Notes: generated by a model from the letters alone, not told the origin. A stretch of 39,882 nt of DNA from JAMBLL01 sp964460075 (GCA_964460075.1 CAYWPC010000021.1:1-39882), one strand, 5' to 3'; shown: positions 7,680 to 16,214, numbered from the stretch's first letter. A program made the numbers and translations.

Positions 7680-9134
7680 CTACACATCCTTCGACGTGGT
7701 AGTGGTGCGATCATATTCCGTGACGAGCGCTCCGATTGCACCTATGAGTTCCGTGGCTGTCACCGTTCCTGTCTCGGCAAGTCGCCTGCCGGCAATGCCG
7801 TGAAGGTACGCGGCGCTCGCCGTTGCCTCCAAGATGGGAATGCCTGCTGCCGTGAACGCTCCGATCGTGCCGGACAGAACATCCCCGGTCCCGATGGTGG
7901 CGAGTTCCGGTCCTGCGACGTTGACGACAATTTGGCGGTCGCCCGTTACGAAGGTCGGGTTACCTTTCAAGAGGACAACCGCTCCGGTGGCCTCAGCGAG
8001 TAGCCGCGCAGCCTGAGGCGTCGGATCGTCACCGGTCAGACGGCGAAACTCGCCAGCGTGCGGCGTCAGCACGGTCGGTCCGGCACGATCCGTGAGACAA
8101 TCAAGTCGTGTGAGCGCGTTGAGGGCGCCTGCGTCGACGATGACAACGCCGTCGAACTGGCAGATCATCTGCTCAACGAATACCGAGGACACCGGTTCGA
8201 GCCCCGGACCGACGATGAGCGTGTCATATCGCTCAACCAGAGCGAGAGCCTCAGACGGGTGGTCTTGCCAGCTATCCGTCTCGCTCGCTTGGATCGCGAC
8301 AAGGTCCGGTGCGATCATGTCGTACGCTGTGGCGGTTGCCGGCGTTGTCAGAATCGTTGACACGCCTGCGCCTCCGACAAGCGCAGCCCGCGCCGCAAGA
8401 ACGGCGGCACCGGAAAGGCCAGGGACACCCCCGACGGTGGCCACAGCGCCGACAGACCACTTGTGTGCCGTGCGAGATCGGTGAGGTACGACAACGTCGC
8501 CGGCGGTGAAGAGATACATCGATGCCTCCCCGCCCACGAGACCGATGTCGTACACATCAATGATCCCACTGCGATCCGGTCCCTCCCCGAGCAGGTGGCC
8601 CGTCTTGAGGGCGTGAAAGGTTGCTGTGCGCTCAGCCGTGAAGACAGGACCGCTGACATGCCCTGTGTCTCCAGATACACCAGACGGGATGTCGACCGCA
8701 AGTACCGGCATGTTCGCGACCGTCCACGGAAGCGCTTCCTTCGGTAGGTCTCCCCTGAATCCTGTTCCGAAGAGCGCGTCAATCACCAGGTCACCGCCGC
8801 CGAGGGGCCCGGCATCATCGAGCGGCACAAACCCGACCCCACATGCGCGTGCCGCAACGATCGCCGTACCAGCCGGAGACCTAGGCTCGGGAACACCGTG
8901 GTGGTGCACCGTCACGCTTGCACCTCTGCGCTTGAGATATCTCGCTGCGACGATGCCATCCCCCCCGTTGTTGCCACGCCCTGCTAGGACATGCACAACA
9001 GAGCCATAACCGGCACCCATCGTGGCGGCGGACATCGCCACGCCATAGCCTGCCGCGTCCATCAGCGACTCGATGCTCTTCTCCGATGCGGCATCTACCT
9101 GCCGCATCGCCCGAACGGAGAGCACGCTGTGCAT
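7680..9134 (-). CDS. nnr: Bifunctional NAD(P)H-hydrate epimerase / ADP-dependent NAD(P)H-hydrate dehydratase
   Basis: Repairs hydrated NADH and NADPH. The N-terminal YjeF_N domain (about 1-210) epimerises R and S forms; the C-terminal ribokinase-like domain (about 220-475) dehydrates the S form with ADP. N-terminal signatures are LAGRGNNGGDGIVAA, ALFGTGFRG and VDIPSGVSGDTG. C-terminal ones are LIVGPGLEP, LTPHAGEFRRL, LLKGNPTFV and TIGTGDVLSGTIGAF. At 484 residues it has the length of the fused form. The start overlaps the acpS stop by one base (TGATG). Confidence 0.96.
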   Translation of the reverse strand: MHSVLSVRAMRQVDAASEKSIESLMDAAGYGVAMSAATMGAGYGSVVHVLAGRGNNGGDGIVAARYLKRRGASVTVHHHGVPEPRSPAGTAIVAARACGVGFVPLDDAGPLGGGDLVIDALFGTGFRGDLPKEALPWTVANMPVLAVDIPSGVSGDTGHVSGPVFTAERTATFHALKTGHLLGEGPDRSGIIDVYDIGLVGGEASMYLFTAGDVVVPHRSRTAHKWSVGAVATVGGVPGLSGAAVLAARAALVGGAGVSTILTTPATATAYDMIAPDLVAIQASETDSWQDHPSEALALVERYDTLIVGPGLEPVSSVFVEQMICQFDGVVIVDAGALNALTRLDCLTDRAGPTVLTPHAGEFRRLTGDDPTPQAARLLAEATGAVVLLKGNPTFVTGDRQIVVNVAGPELATIGTGDVLSGTIGAFTAAGIPILEATASAAYLHGIAGRRLAETGTVTATELIGAIGALVTEYDRTTTTSKDV

Positions 9135-9514
9135 CAGTCGTGCTCACCCATCGAGACAACAAACACCATGGCACTTTCAGCGCTGTGCGTCACGGTGATC
9201 TTGACCTCAAGAATGCCGAGCATGGCGGCACGCTGTCTGGCTTTCCCATACAAGTTGACGCTCGGGGGGCCACCGCCGGTGATCTCGATGTCTCGCCACG
9301 GAATGTGCCTCCACCCAGTGAACATGCTCTTCATCACTGCTTCCTTGCCGGCGAACCTCGCCGCGAGGCGTTCCGACGGATCGGCGAAACGATGCGCGTA
9401 CTCCCACTCAGCGTCGGTGAAACACCGCCGACGGAACGAGTCAGGGCTCTTGTGCAGCAACCTACGAACTCGCGACACCTCGGCGAGGTCGATGCCGAGC
9501 CCAATGATCTCCAT
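9134..9514 (-). CDS. acpS: Holo-[acyl-carrier-protein] synthase AcpS
   Basis: Transfers 4'-phosphopantetheine from CoA to the serine of acyl carrier protein. The ATG giving MEIIGLGIDLAEVSRV (126 residues) is preferred over one 12 codons earlier because family members start at this point. The Mg-binding Asp of GIDLAEV and the FAGKEAVMKSM motif with its Glu are present, and ITVTHSAESAMVFV forms the last strand. Its stop overlaps the nnr start. The acpS-nnr-alr order is common in actinobacteria. Confidence 0.96.
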   Translation of the reverse strand: MEIIGLGIDLAEVSRVRRLLHKSPDSFRRRCFTDAEWEYAHRFADPSERLAARFAGKEAVMKSMFTGWRHIPWRDIEITGGGPPSVNLYGKARQRAAMLGILEVKITVTHSAESAMVFVVSMGEHD

Positions 9515-9566
9515 GACCCTAGAGCGTACTACCGCAACGGCATGCCCCAACGAGGCCAGGACGTGG

Positions 9567-11390
9567 CTATTCCACCGTCACCGACTTGGCGAGGTTCCTC
9601 GGCTGGTCGATATCATGCCCCCGGAGTTTCGCCACGTGATAGGCGAGGAATTGCAACGGAACGACCGCAGCGACCGGAGCGAGCGGGTCCGGCATGTCCG
9701 GGATTCGCAACACGAGGTCGGCGTACCTTTCGATTTCAGCGTCGTGATCGTACGCCACCGCAATGATCCTTCCACCTCTGGCTTTGACCTCCTGTATTGC
9801 AGAGATCGTCTTGTCGTACACGCCGCGCTGCGTCAGTATCACGATCACCGGCACGTCATCGGTGATGAGTGCCAACGTTCCGTGCTTGAGCTCGCCTGCG
9901 GGCATCGCCTCTGAATGCAGGTATGAGATCTCTTTGAGCTTCAGCGATCCTTCCATCGCAACCGCGTAGTCGAGACCTCTGCCGATGAAATAGACATCGT
10001 CCGCGTCGGCAATCATCTCAGCAGCGGCCTCAGCAGCAGCCTCTCCAGCGAGCGTCCTCTCGATCGCTCCCGGCATCTGGTGCAGGCCGTGTGCGATGCG
10101 CTCGATGTGCTCAGGATCTATGGTTCCGCGCGCAGCGCCCAGACGCAACGCGAGGAGGTATTGGGCGATCAACATCGCCGTGTATGCCTTCGTGGAAGCG
10201 ACCGAGATCTCGGGGCCTGCACGGGTGTACAGAATGTCGTCGGCGTAGCGCGACAACGTGGAACCGACCACGTTCGTTATCGCGAGAAGACGCGATCCTG
10301 ATTCGCTCGCCTGCCTCGCTGCCGCAAGCGTGTCGGCTGTCTCACCGGATTGCGAGACCGCGATCGTCAGCTCATGTGGCCCGACGATCGGATCTGCGTA
10401 CCGCAGTTCGTGCGCGTATTCGACGCTCGTCGGGAGTCTGAGGAACCTGCGAAAGATCTCTTGCCCGATCATTCCAGCATGAAAAGCAGTTCCACATGCC
10501 GTGATGCGTATACGCTCGATCGATCGGATGTACTCGTCATCGAAGGCGACATCTTCGAGCCAGACCGCTCCGTGCTCGTCGAGCCTTGAGGCGAGTGTCT
10601 CTGTCACGACCGAGGCCTGCTCGTGAATCTCCTTGAGCATGAAATGCTCATATCCGCCCTTTTCTGCCTGCTCAGCGCCCCAATCGATGTGCACGACCTC
10701 ACGATCCACAACGTCCCCTGCAATCGTCTCGACGGTTGCACCGTCCTGGGTCACGACCACTAGCTCGTCGTCCTCGATGATCATGAAGTCTCGTGTGCGA
10801 TGGAGCACCGCTGGAATGTCGGAAGCCAGATACGTCTCACCGTCTCCGAGTCCTACCACAAGCGGACTGATCTTGCGCACAGCAACGATCTTGCGCGGTT
10901 CACGCTTCGACATGACGACCATTGCATAGGCACCGTCGGAGAGTGCAACGGTCCTTCGGACGGCATCGACAAGGTCGCCGTCGTACTCCCTCGCGATGAG
11001 GTGAGCAAGGATTTCTGTGTCGGTTTCGGACGTAAACGTTGCCCCTAATTCGGTCAACTCGTCCTTGAGCGCTTGGAAGTTCTCAATGATCCCGTTGTGG
11101 ACCACCACGAACTCGCCGGAAGCGTCCGTGTGAGGATGGGCATTGGCATCCGAGGGGACTCCGTGCGTCGCCCATCTCGTATGGCCTATGCCGATCGAAC
11201 CATCAAGTGGCTCACGGTCAAGAAGCGCCTCGAGGTTCGCGATCTTCCCTTGAGCCTTCCTGACGTTGATGGAGCCATTCGTAACGGCTATGCCAGCCGA
11301 GTCGTAGCCTCGGTACTCAAGCCTCCGAAGCCCATCGACGAGAATTGGGCCAGCATCTCGTGACCCCACGTATCCCATGATCCCGCACAT
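9567..11390 (-). CDS. glmS: Glutamine-fructose-6-phosphate aminotransferase (isomerizing)
   Basis: Makes glucosamine-6-phosphate from fructose-6-phosphate and glutamine, the first committed step to UDP-GlcNAc and peptidoglycan. It is 607 residues, the normal length. The N-terminal glutaminase domain starts with nucleophile Cys2 (MCGIMGYVG) and has HTRWATHG and HNGIIENF. Two SIS sugar-isomerase domains follow (ITACGTAFHAG, SQSGETADTLAA, PEISVASTKAYT, FIGRGLDYAVAMEGSLKLKE). The C-terminus NLAKSVTVE is the usual one. A GGGGAT ribosome-binding site precedes the ATG. The mRNA leader carries a glmS ribozyme, so expression should fall when GlcN6P accumulates. Confidence 0.98.
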   Translation of the reverse strand: MCGIMGYVGSRDAGPILVDGLRRLEYRGYDSAGIAVTNGSINVRKAQGKIANLEALLDREPLDGSIGIGHTRWATHGVPSDANAHPHTDASGEFVVVHNGIIENFQALKDELTELGATFTSETDTEILAHLIAREYDGDLVDAVRRTVALSDGAYAMVVMSKREPRKIVAVRKISPLVVGLGDGETYLASDIPAVLHRTRDFMIIEDDELVVVTQDGATVETIAGDVVDREVVHIDWGAEQAEKGGYEHFMLKEIHEQASVVTETLASRLDEHGAVWLEDVAFDDEYIRSIERIRITACGTAFHAGMIGQEIFRRFLRLPTSVEYAHELRYADPIVGPHELTIAVSQSGETADTLAAARQASESGSRLLAITNVVGSTLSRYADDILYTRAGPEISVASTKAYTAMLIAQYLLALRLGAARGTIDPEHIERIAHGLHQMPGAIERTLAGEAAAEAAAEMIADADDVYFIGRGLDYAVAMEGSLKLKEISYLHSEAMPAGELKHGTLALITDDVPVIVILTQRGVYDKTISAIQEVKARGGRIIAVAYDHDAEIERYADLVLRIPDMPDPLAPVAAVVPLQFLAYHVAKLRGHDIDQPRNLAKSVTVE

Positions 11391-11462
11391 CGCGCGTGAT
11401 CCCCTTTCGTAAGGAGACAGGCAATGCGGCGAAATTGGGTTTCCCCACTCACTCCGAGTTGG

Positions 11463-11591
11463 CCTCTGTTGCGGGGATCACTCCCCGGTTTTCGTCCAAC
11501 CCGTCACGACCGTGAGCAGCCGAGAGGGCATCCGCCGAACGTTTCGATACTCCCTCTTCCTCGTCGCCTCATGTACATGAGGCCAGGCGCT
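11463..11591 (-). ncRNA. glmS ribozyme (GlcN6P-activated self-cleaving RNA)
   Basis: The RNA reads A|GCGCCTG, with predicted cleavage between 11591 and 11590. It is followed by a perfect P1 hairpin (GCCTCAT-GTAC-ATGAGGC, 11566-11583), then GACGAGGA, P2 (AGAGGG at 11552-11557 with CCCTCT at 11523-11528) and the conserved catalytic core ATCGAAACGTTCGGCGGATGC. A short hairpin TCAC-GGTC-GTGA, a P4-like hairpin CGGGG-AGTGAT-CCCCG (11472-11487) and a terminal CGCAACAGAGG complete it. These agree in sequence and order with the glmS ribozyme consensus (AGCGCC, GACGAGGA, TATCGA, TTCGGCGGATGCC). It ends about 70 nt before the glmS start, the usual geometry. Known function: GlcN6P acts as cofactor for cleavage, and the cleaved mRNA is destabilised. 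Helix boundaries in P3/P4 are approximate. Confidence 0.92.
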
Positions 11592-11707
11592 GGTACAGGT
11601 GCATCACCACGTCTCGTTCAGTTGTTGGTATAGAGACTATCAGACGAAAACCGGCAGTCCCCCGGTTCTTACGCGAGAACGGGGTATACCGAAGTCGGGG
11701 GGCGTCG
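11592..11707 (-). promoter_or_regulatory. glmM-glmS intergenic segment upstream of the ribozyme
   Basis: This segment should contain the glmM transcript end and, if glmS has its own promoter, that promoter. A 9-bp inverted repeat with one bulged base and a 6-base loop (11660-11684) lies just past glmM, but no run of T follows, so terminator function is doubtful. A TCTATACC box at about 11631-11638 (minus-strand reading) could be a -10 element, without a convincing -35. The ribozyme may equally sit on a glmM-glmS read-through transcript. Confidence 0.4.
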
Positions 11708-13030
11708 TCAGCTCAGCTTCGTGGCGACGACCTCGGCAATCGACGTTGCGACCGCGCTCGCTTCCGACTTCGTCGGCGCCTCAACCATGACACGAATCAG
11801 GGGCTCGGTGCCTGAAGGCCTGACAAGGATCCGACCGCGGCTGCCGAGTTGCCGCTCGTGCTCAGCAATCGACTCGGCAATCGCTGCATCGGTATCCCAA
11901 CCATCCTTGGATTCAACCCGTACATTGGTGAGGACCTGAGGAAGCTCCTCCATTACGAGGCGCAGCTCACGAAGCTCCTTGCCGGTCGCAGCCATCACCT
12001 CCATCAGCCTCAGCGCTGTTCGTAGACCATCCCCTGTGGAGCGGTCCTCGAGAAGGATGTGGCCTGACTGTTCGCCACCGACAACCGAGTGACTCTTTCG
12101 CATCGCCTCAACGACGTGTCGATCACCAACCGGCGTCAGCACGACATCAATACCCAGGCGATCCATGGCCTGGTGGAATCCGAGGTTCGACATCACTGTG
12201 GTGACCACAGTGTTCTTTTCGAGTCTGCCCCGCTCACGCTGCCACTGTGCGAAGATCGCCATGATCACATCGCCGTTGACGACATTCGCATCCTCATCAA
12301 CAGCGATGAGCCGGTCGGCGTCACCATCGAAGGCGAGTCCGACCTTGCCATGTGCTGCTCGCGCGACCGCCTCTGGGTGGGTCGCTCCAACACCTTCGTT
12401 GATGTTCATGCCATCAGGTGTATCTGCAATGATTTCGACGGTGGCCCCAACCTTCTCGAAGAGCGCGGGGGCGGCGAGAAACGACGCACCGTTCGCGCAG
12501 TCTACGACGAACTCAAGGCCGCGCATCGAGTACGTGACCGTCTGAGAAACCTTGTCGACGTACCGCTCGATCGCGTCGTGCATGGCCGTTTGGATTCCGA
12601 CGTTGCCCGCAACGGGCCGACGGTACGGATCCCCAGAGAAGAAGCGGCGCTCGATCTTCTCCTCTTGCGCATCAGGGATCTTCGCCCCGTCCCTTCCAAA
12701 GAACTTGATGCCGTTGTCCTCGGCCGGGTTGTGTGACGCGGAGATCATGACACCATACGTAGCCCCGGTGTCCCGAGTGAGTCTGGATACAGCACCAACC
12801 GGCAGAATCCCAACATCAACCGTATCGATGCCAATCGAGTTGAAGCCAGCAACAACTCCGGACGCAAGCATCGGACCTGATCGGCGGGTATCTCGACCGA
12901 TGACAACGTGTCCTTCGATGCCGTCGCCAGCCGCGCGGGCTAGGCCGAAAGCGAGCTCTGGGGTCAGCTCGGAATTCGCGAGACCGCGGACACCGTCCGT
13001 TCCGAAGAGCCGTTGTGGTTCAGTACCCAT
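11708..13030 (-). CDS. glmM: Phosphoglucosamine mutase
   Basis: Interconverts glucosamine-6-phosphate and glucosamine-1-phosphate, the step after GlmS in UDP-GlcNAc synthesis. The protein is 440 residues, normal for the family. It begins GTEPQRLFGTDGVRG. The phosphoserine loop is ISASHNPAEDNGIKF (active Ser99). The Mg-binding loop is FDGDADRLI, and the C-terminal phosphate-binding loop is RPSGTEPLIRVM. It lies directly downstream of rplM-rpsI, the common actinobacterial arrangement, and just before the glmS leader, placing two consecutive pathway steps side by side. Confidence 0.97.
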   Translation of the reverse strand: MGTEPQRLFGTDGVRGLANSELTPELAFGLARAAGDGIEGHVVIGRDTRRSGPMLASGVVAGFNSIGIDTVDVGILPVGAVSRLTRDTGATYGVMISASHNPAEDNGIKFFGRDGAKIPDAQEEKIERRFFSGDPYRRPVAGNVGIQTAMHDAIERYVDKVSQTVTYSMRGLEFVVDCANGASFLAAPALFEKVGATVEIIADTPDGMNINEGVGATHPEAVARAAHGKVGLAFDGDADRLIAVDEDANVVNGDVIMAIFAQWQRERGRLEKNTVVTTVMSNLGFHQAMDRLGIDVVLTPVGDRHVVEAMRKSHSVVGGEQSGHILLEDRSTGDGLRTALRLMEVMAATGKELRELRLVMEELPQVLTNVRVESKDGWDTDAAIAESIAEHERQLGSRGRILVRPSGTEPLIRVMVEAPTKSEASAVATSIAEVVATKLS

Positions 13031-13074
13031 TCGTGTCTGTACCGCCGGCGACGCAGGTTTGTGTGCGTCTCAGG

Positions 13075-13473
13075 CTAACGCTTGGTGAACTGGGGCGCCC
13101 GACGGGCCTTACGAAGGCCGTACTTCTTGCGCTCAACCCTGCGAGAGTCACGCGTGAGCATGCCCTCCTTTTTGAGTACGGGACGAAGCTCGGGATCGAG
13201 AGCTATCAGGCCCCTGGCGATGCCGAGACGGAGCGCGTCGCTCTGACCGGTCGTACCGCCGCCTTCGAGCGTTGCATGAACGTCGTAACGACCTTCCATG
13301 TCTGTGACCTTGAAGGCTTCATGGACCCGCCTGCGGAGCTCCGGATCTGGGAAGTAGTCACTGAGAACTCGGCCGTTGAGCACGTACTCGCCACTGCCGT
13401 CATACAGGCGGACTCGAGCGACGGAACTCTTGCGACGACCTGTGGACTGAACGAGCGGCTTGGGCTTTGCCAT
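13075..13473 (-). CDS. rpsI: 30S ribosomal protein S9
   Basis: A component of the small-subunit head whose C-terminal tail reaches the P-site tRNA. At 132 residues it has family length, with GRRKSSVARVRLY, the GGGTTGQSDALRLGIARGL motif and the basic tail ERKKYGLRKARRAPQFTKR ending in the invariant KR. Its start overlaps the rplM stop by one base (TGATG). Confidence 0.98.
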   Translation of the reverse strand: MAKPKPLVQSTGRRKSSVARVRLYDGSGEYVLNGRVLSDYFPDPELRRRVHEAFKVTDMEGRYDVHATLEGGGTTGQSDALRLGIARGLIALDPELRPVLKKEGMLTRDSRRVERKKYGLRKARRAPQFTKR

Positions 13474-13937
13474 CAGGCTTCAACCTTTCGGTACGTGAGC
13501 GTGAGCGGTTCGGGTGCCTGTGCTGCGTGCGGATGATCAGGTCCTGCGTAGACCTTGAGTTTCCTGATCATCTGGCGCCCGAGACGGTTCTTCGGAAGCA
13601 TGCCTCTGATGGCAGCCTCGATGAGGCGCTCGGGGTGCTTCTTGCGTACCTCTGAAAGCGTCTCTGCACGAAGACCGCCTGGATATCCCGAGTGTCGGTA
13701 GTAGATCTTCTCTATCTCCTTGTTGCCAGAGACATGCACGGACTTCGCGTTGACGACGATGACATAGTCACCACCATCGACATGTGGCGCATAGGTAGGT
13801 TTGTTCTTGCCTCGAAGCATCTGGGCGATCTCCGACGCAAGTCGGCCGAGCGGAACATTCGCGGCGTCGATGACATACCACGAACGTTTGATATCACCAG
13901 GCTTCGGCGAGAATGTTCTCTGCAGCTTTGGCTTCAT
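13473..13937 (-). CDS. rplM: 50S ribosomal protein L13
   Basis: An early-assembling large-subunit protein. The start at MKPKLQRTFSPKPGDI gives 154 residues; an ATG 31 codons further upstream encodes sequence unlike L13 and is rejected. Signatures are RSWYVIDAANVPLGRLASE, the HVDGGDYVIVVNA segment, YRHSGYPGGLR and the MLPKNRLGR motif. It is the first gene of the rplM-rpsI-glmM unit and is divergent from ilvA. Confidence 0.98.
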   Translation of the reverse strand: MKPKLQRTFSPKPGDIKRSWYVIDAANVPLGRLASEIAQMLRGKNKPTYAPHVDGGDYVIVVNAKSVHVSGNKEIEKIYYRHSGYPGGLRAETLSEVRKKHPERLIEAAIRGMLPKNRLGRQMIRKLKVYAGPDHPHAAQAPEPLTLTYRKVEA

Positions 13938-14075
13938 GAGGTAACTGTCCCTAGAGGATGGCGTCAGGAATCGACTCCCTCCTGGGGAGCGAAACCGTAT
14001 GGTATCGGTTCCTACTGGTAATGACCACATGGCGTGCGCGTACGGCGCCGTTAACCTCGTGGACGGAGGATCCGA
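13938..14075. promoter_or_regulatory. Divergent rplM / ilvA promoter region
   Basis: The 138-base gap between two divergent genes must hold both promoters. On the minus strand TGGTCA, 17 bases, then TACCAT is the best candidate pair for rplM. An inverted repeat AACCG-ATACCATA-CGGTT overlaps it and could be a regulator site or leader structure. For ilvA a GGAGGA ribosome-binding site lies before the GTG; no clear promoter was found. Confidence 0.35.
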
Positions 14076-15305
14076 GTGTCAGATGATATCAGCTTCGAAG
14101 ACATCGTAAAGGCCCGCGAGCGAGGCCGTTCGATCGTGCGAGAAACCCCAACGCTGCCTTCACGATCGCTCTCGGGGATGTCCGGTTGCGATGTCTGGCT
14201 CAAAGCGGAGAACCTTCAGAGAACCGGCTCATTCAAGATCCGCGGCGCTATGAACGCGATCGGGTCGTTGTCGAGCGACGATCTCGATCGAGGTGTCGTC
14301 GCGGCCTCGGCCGGCAACCACGCTCAAGGCGTGGCCTTAGCTGCGTCCGAATCAGGCGTCACGGCCACCGTGTTCATGCCTGAAGCAGCGGCAATTCCCA
14401 AGGTTGTCGCAACGAGGGCCTACGGCGCGAAGGTCATCTTGGAAGGCGAAAACCTCGCCGAGGCGACGGATCGCGCAACGGAGTTCGCTCACCGCACCGG
14501 AGCGACGCTCATCCATCCCTTTGACGATATCCGGATCATTGCAGGACAGGGATCGCTCGGGATCGAACTGTTCGAACAGGTGCCCGATGTCGACACTGTC
14601 GTGATCCCGGTCGGGGGCGGAGGACTCATCAGTGGAGCAGCCCTGGCCCTCAAGCACCTCAAGGGTGGCATACGAATCGTAGGCGTCCAATCCGACGCCG
14701 TTCCCACCTACATCCAGGCTCGTGTGCGAAACGAAGCAGTCGAGATCGTGCCAGGCCACACGGTTGCCGACGGCATCGCCGTATCGAGGCCCTCCGCCAG
14801 GTGTTTCGACATGATCGAACGTTACGTCGACGAATTGGTCGCTGTCAGCGACCACATGACGACCGCAGCAGTCGCGCTCCTACTCGAGCGAACTAAGCAT
14901 CTCGTAGAGCCCGCAGGAGCGGTAGGTGTTGCGGCTGTTCTCAACGGCATGGTGCCATACGATGGCAGGACGGTCGTGGTGCTCTCTGGAGGCAACATCG
15001 ACCTCCTGCTCCTCGACGGTGTCGTCAGACACGGTCTCGAGGCGAGAGGCCGCTTCGGATCGCTCACCGTGACTGTGCCGGACGAGCCTGGATATCTCGC
15101 CAGGGTGCTCACGACCGTCGGATCGCTCGGCGGCAACGTTCTCTCCGTCGAGCATCACAGGGAAGGGATAGGTGTCGAGTTCGGAAAAGTTGCGATTCTC
15201 TTGTCCCTCGAGACGAGGTCCCATGAGCACTTCGACGACATCGTCGCGAGTCTCGGCGACTACTCGGTCGTAGCTACCCAGCTCGGGCGTGGTAGCGGCT
15301 CGTAA
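14076..15305 (+). CDS. ilvA: Threonine ammonia-lyase (threonine dehydratase) with ACT domain
   Basis: A PLP enzyme deaminating threonine to 2-oxobutanoate, the entry to isoleucine synthesis or threonine catabolism. It starts at GTG with a GGAGGA site 6 bases upstream and encodes 409 residues. The PLP Lys is Lys54 in GSFKIRGA; SAGNHAQGVA is the substrate loop, PVGGGGLISG binds the cofactor phosphate, and VVLSGGNID is near the C-terminal end of the fold. A single ACT domain (about 325-405, SLTVTVPDEPGYLARVL) follows. The ~400-residue single-ACT form is the shorter class, whose members may be either catabolic or biosynthetic. Its 3' end overlaps truA, on the other strand, by 46 bases. Confidence 0.94.
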   Translation: MSDDISFEDIVKARERGRSIVRETPTLPSRSLSGMSGCDVWLKAENLQRTGSFKIRGAMNAIGSLSSDDLDRGVVAASAGNHAQGVALAASESGVTATVFMPEAAAIPKVVATRAYGAKVILEGENLAEATDRATEFAHRTGATLIHPFDDIRIIAGQGSLGIELFEQVPDVDTVVIPVGGGGLISGAALALKHLKGGIRIVGVQSDAVPTYIQARVRNEAVEIVPGHTVADGIAVSRPSARCFDMIERYVDELVAVSDHMTTAAVALLLERTKHLVEPAGAVGVAAVLNGMVPYDGRTVVVLSGGNIDLLLLDGVVRHGLEARGRFGSLTVTVPDEPGYLARVLTTVGSLGGNVLSVEHHREGIGVEFGKVAILLSLETRSHEHFDDIVASLGDYSVVATQLGRGSGS

Positions 15306-16051
15306 TCGTAGGCGACAGCGACCAGCGTAAGGCCGTGTGGAGGTGCCAATCCGATCGTTGGCTGACGATCGCGTGAGGCAAGGATGCCGCGAACCTCGGA
15401 GGCGCCGATGATGCCTCTACCTACTTCGACGCTGAGGCCGACAATCGAGCGCACCATCTGGTGGCAGAACGATTCGGCAGCAATCGACAGCTCAACTCTG
15501 TCGGAATCTCTTCGCCATGTTGCCCACAACACTTCACGAGTTGCCCACAGCACGTCTCGATTCGTGGATCGGTTTCCTTGCTTGCGACAGAACGCAGCGA
15601 AGTCATGCTGACCGATGAGGGGCTCCACCGCATCGTTCATGGCCCCGACGTCGAGCGGATAGGCATATGTCCAGACGGTTGCGGCCGAGAGCGGATCGTG
15701 CACATCGGCGTTGCGGATCCGATACCGATACGCCCTCCCCGTGGCAGAGAAACGTGCATGAAAGTCGTCAGGGACCACCACCAGTCGATGCGCCGCGATC
15801 TCTGGTGCGAGTTGGGTGTTGAGCGATCGCAGCACTCGAGCGGAATCGAGTTCACCGCACGTGAACGAGACGACCTGATTGGTGGCGTGCACACCCTTGT
15901 CAGTTCGTCCTGCCACGAACGTGGCAACACCTTGGGTGTGCGGCGCCAGCGCGGCCTCCAGATCACCTTGTACGGTACGGACGTTCGGTTGCTTGGCGTA
16001 TCCGTGGAAACGGGATCCGTCGTATGCAAGGTCGAGCCGATACGTTGGCAT
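15260..16051 (-). CDS. truA: tRNA pseudouridine(38-40) synthase TruA
   Basis: Isomerises U38, U39 and U40 in the anticodon arm of many tRNAs. The start at MPTYRLDLAYDGSRFHGYA gives 263 residues; upstream in-frame starts encode non-conserved sequence. The catalytic Asp is Asp51 in AGRTDKGVHA. FHARFSATGRAYRYRI, HDFAAFCRKQG and FCHQMVRSIVG are family motifs. There is a small tandem duplication, VLWATRE-VLWATWR, in the region after the CRKQGN motif. In actinobacteria truA commonly sits between rplQ and rplM-rpsI; here the accessory block separates it from rplQ. Confidence 0.95.
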   Translation of the reverse strand: MPTYRLDLAYDGSRFHGYAKQPNVRTVQGDLEAALAPHTQGVATFVAGRTDKGVHATNQVVSFTCGELDSARVLRSLNTQLAPEIAAHRLVVVPDDFHARFSATGRAYRYRIRNADVHDPLSAATVWTYAYPLDVGAMNDAVEPLIGQHDFAAFCRKQGNRSTNRDVLWATREVLWATWRRDSDRVELSIAAESFCHQMVRSIVGLSVEVGRGIIGASEVRGILASRDRQPTIGLAPPHGLTLVAVAYDYEPLPRPSWVATTE

Positions 16052-16214
16052 GTCTAGTCCCTCGACCAGGTTCCATCGGGACGCCGCTTTGGTGTCGGCA
16101 AGCATCCGCGACGTGAGATCGGACAAACACTCCCTGGCATAGATACAGAGAGTGCTGAGGATACGGAAAGTGTCCCTGCCGGGTGATACCGCTCAGAGTC
16201 TGGTCGTCGAGACA

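Noticed and set aside
6938..7702. 254-codon plus-strand frame
   Set aside because: Antisense to alr, which is complete and conserved.
8194..8215. GGTTCGAGCCCCGGACC resembling a tRNA T-arm
   Set aside because: It lies inside the nnr coding sequence and no matching acceptor, D or anticodon arms surround it.
8991..9914. 307-codon plus-strand frame
   Set aside because: Antisense to nnr, acpS and glmS, all of which have full family motifs; composition is shadow-like.
11391..11462. GGGGAAACCC segment resembling part of a ydaO (c-di-AMP) riboswitch
   Set aside because: The other conserved ydaO blocks are absent, and the adjacent leader is fully explained by the glmS ribozyme.
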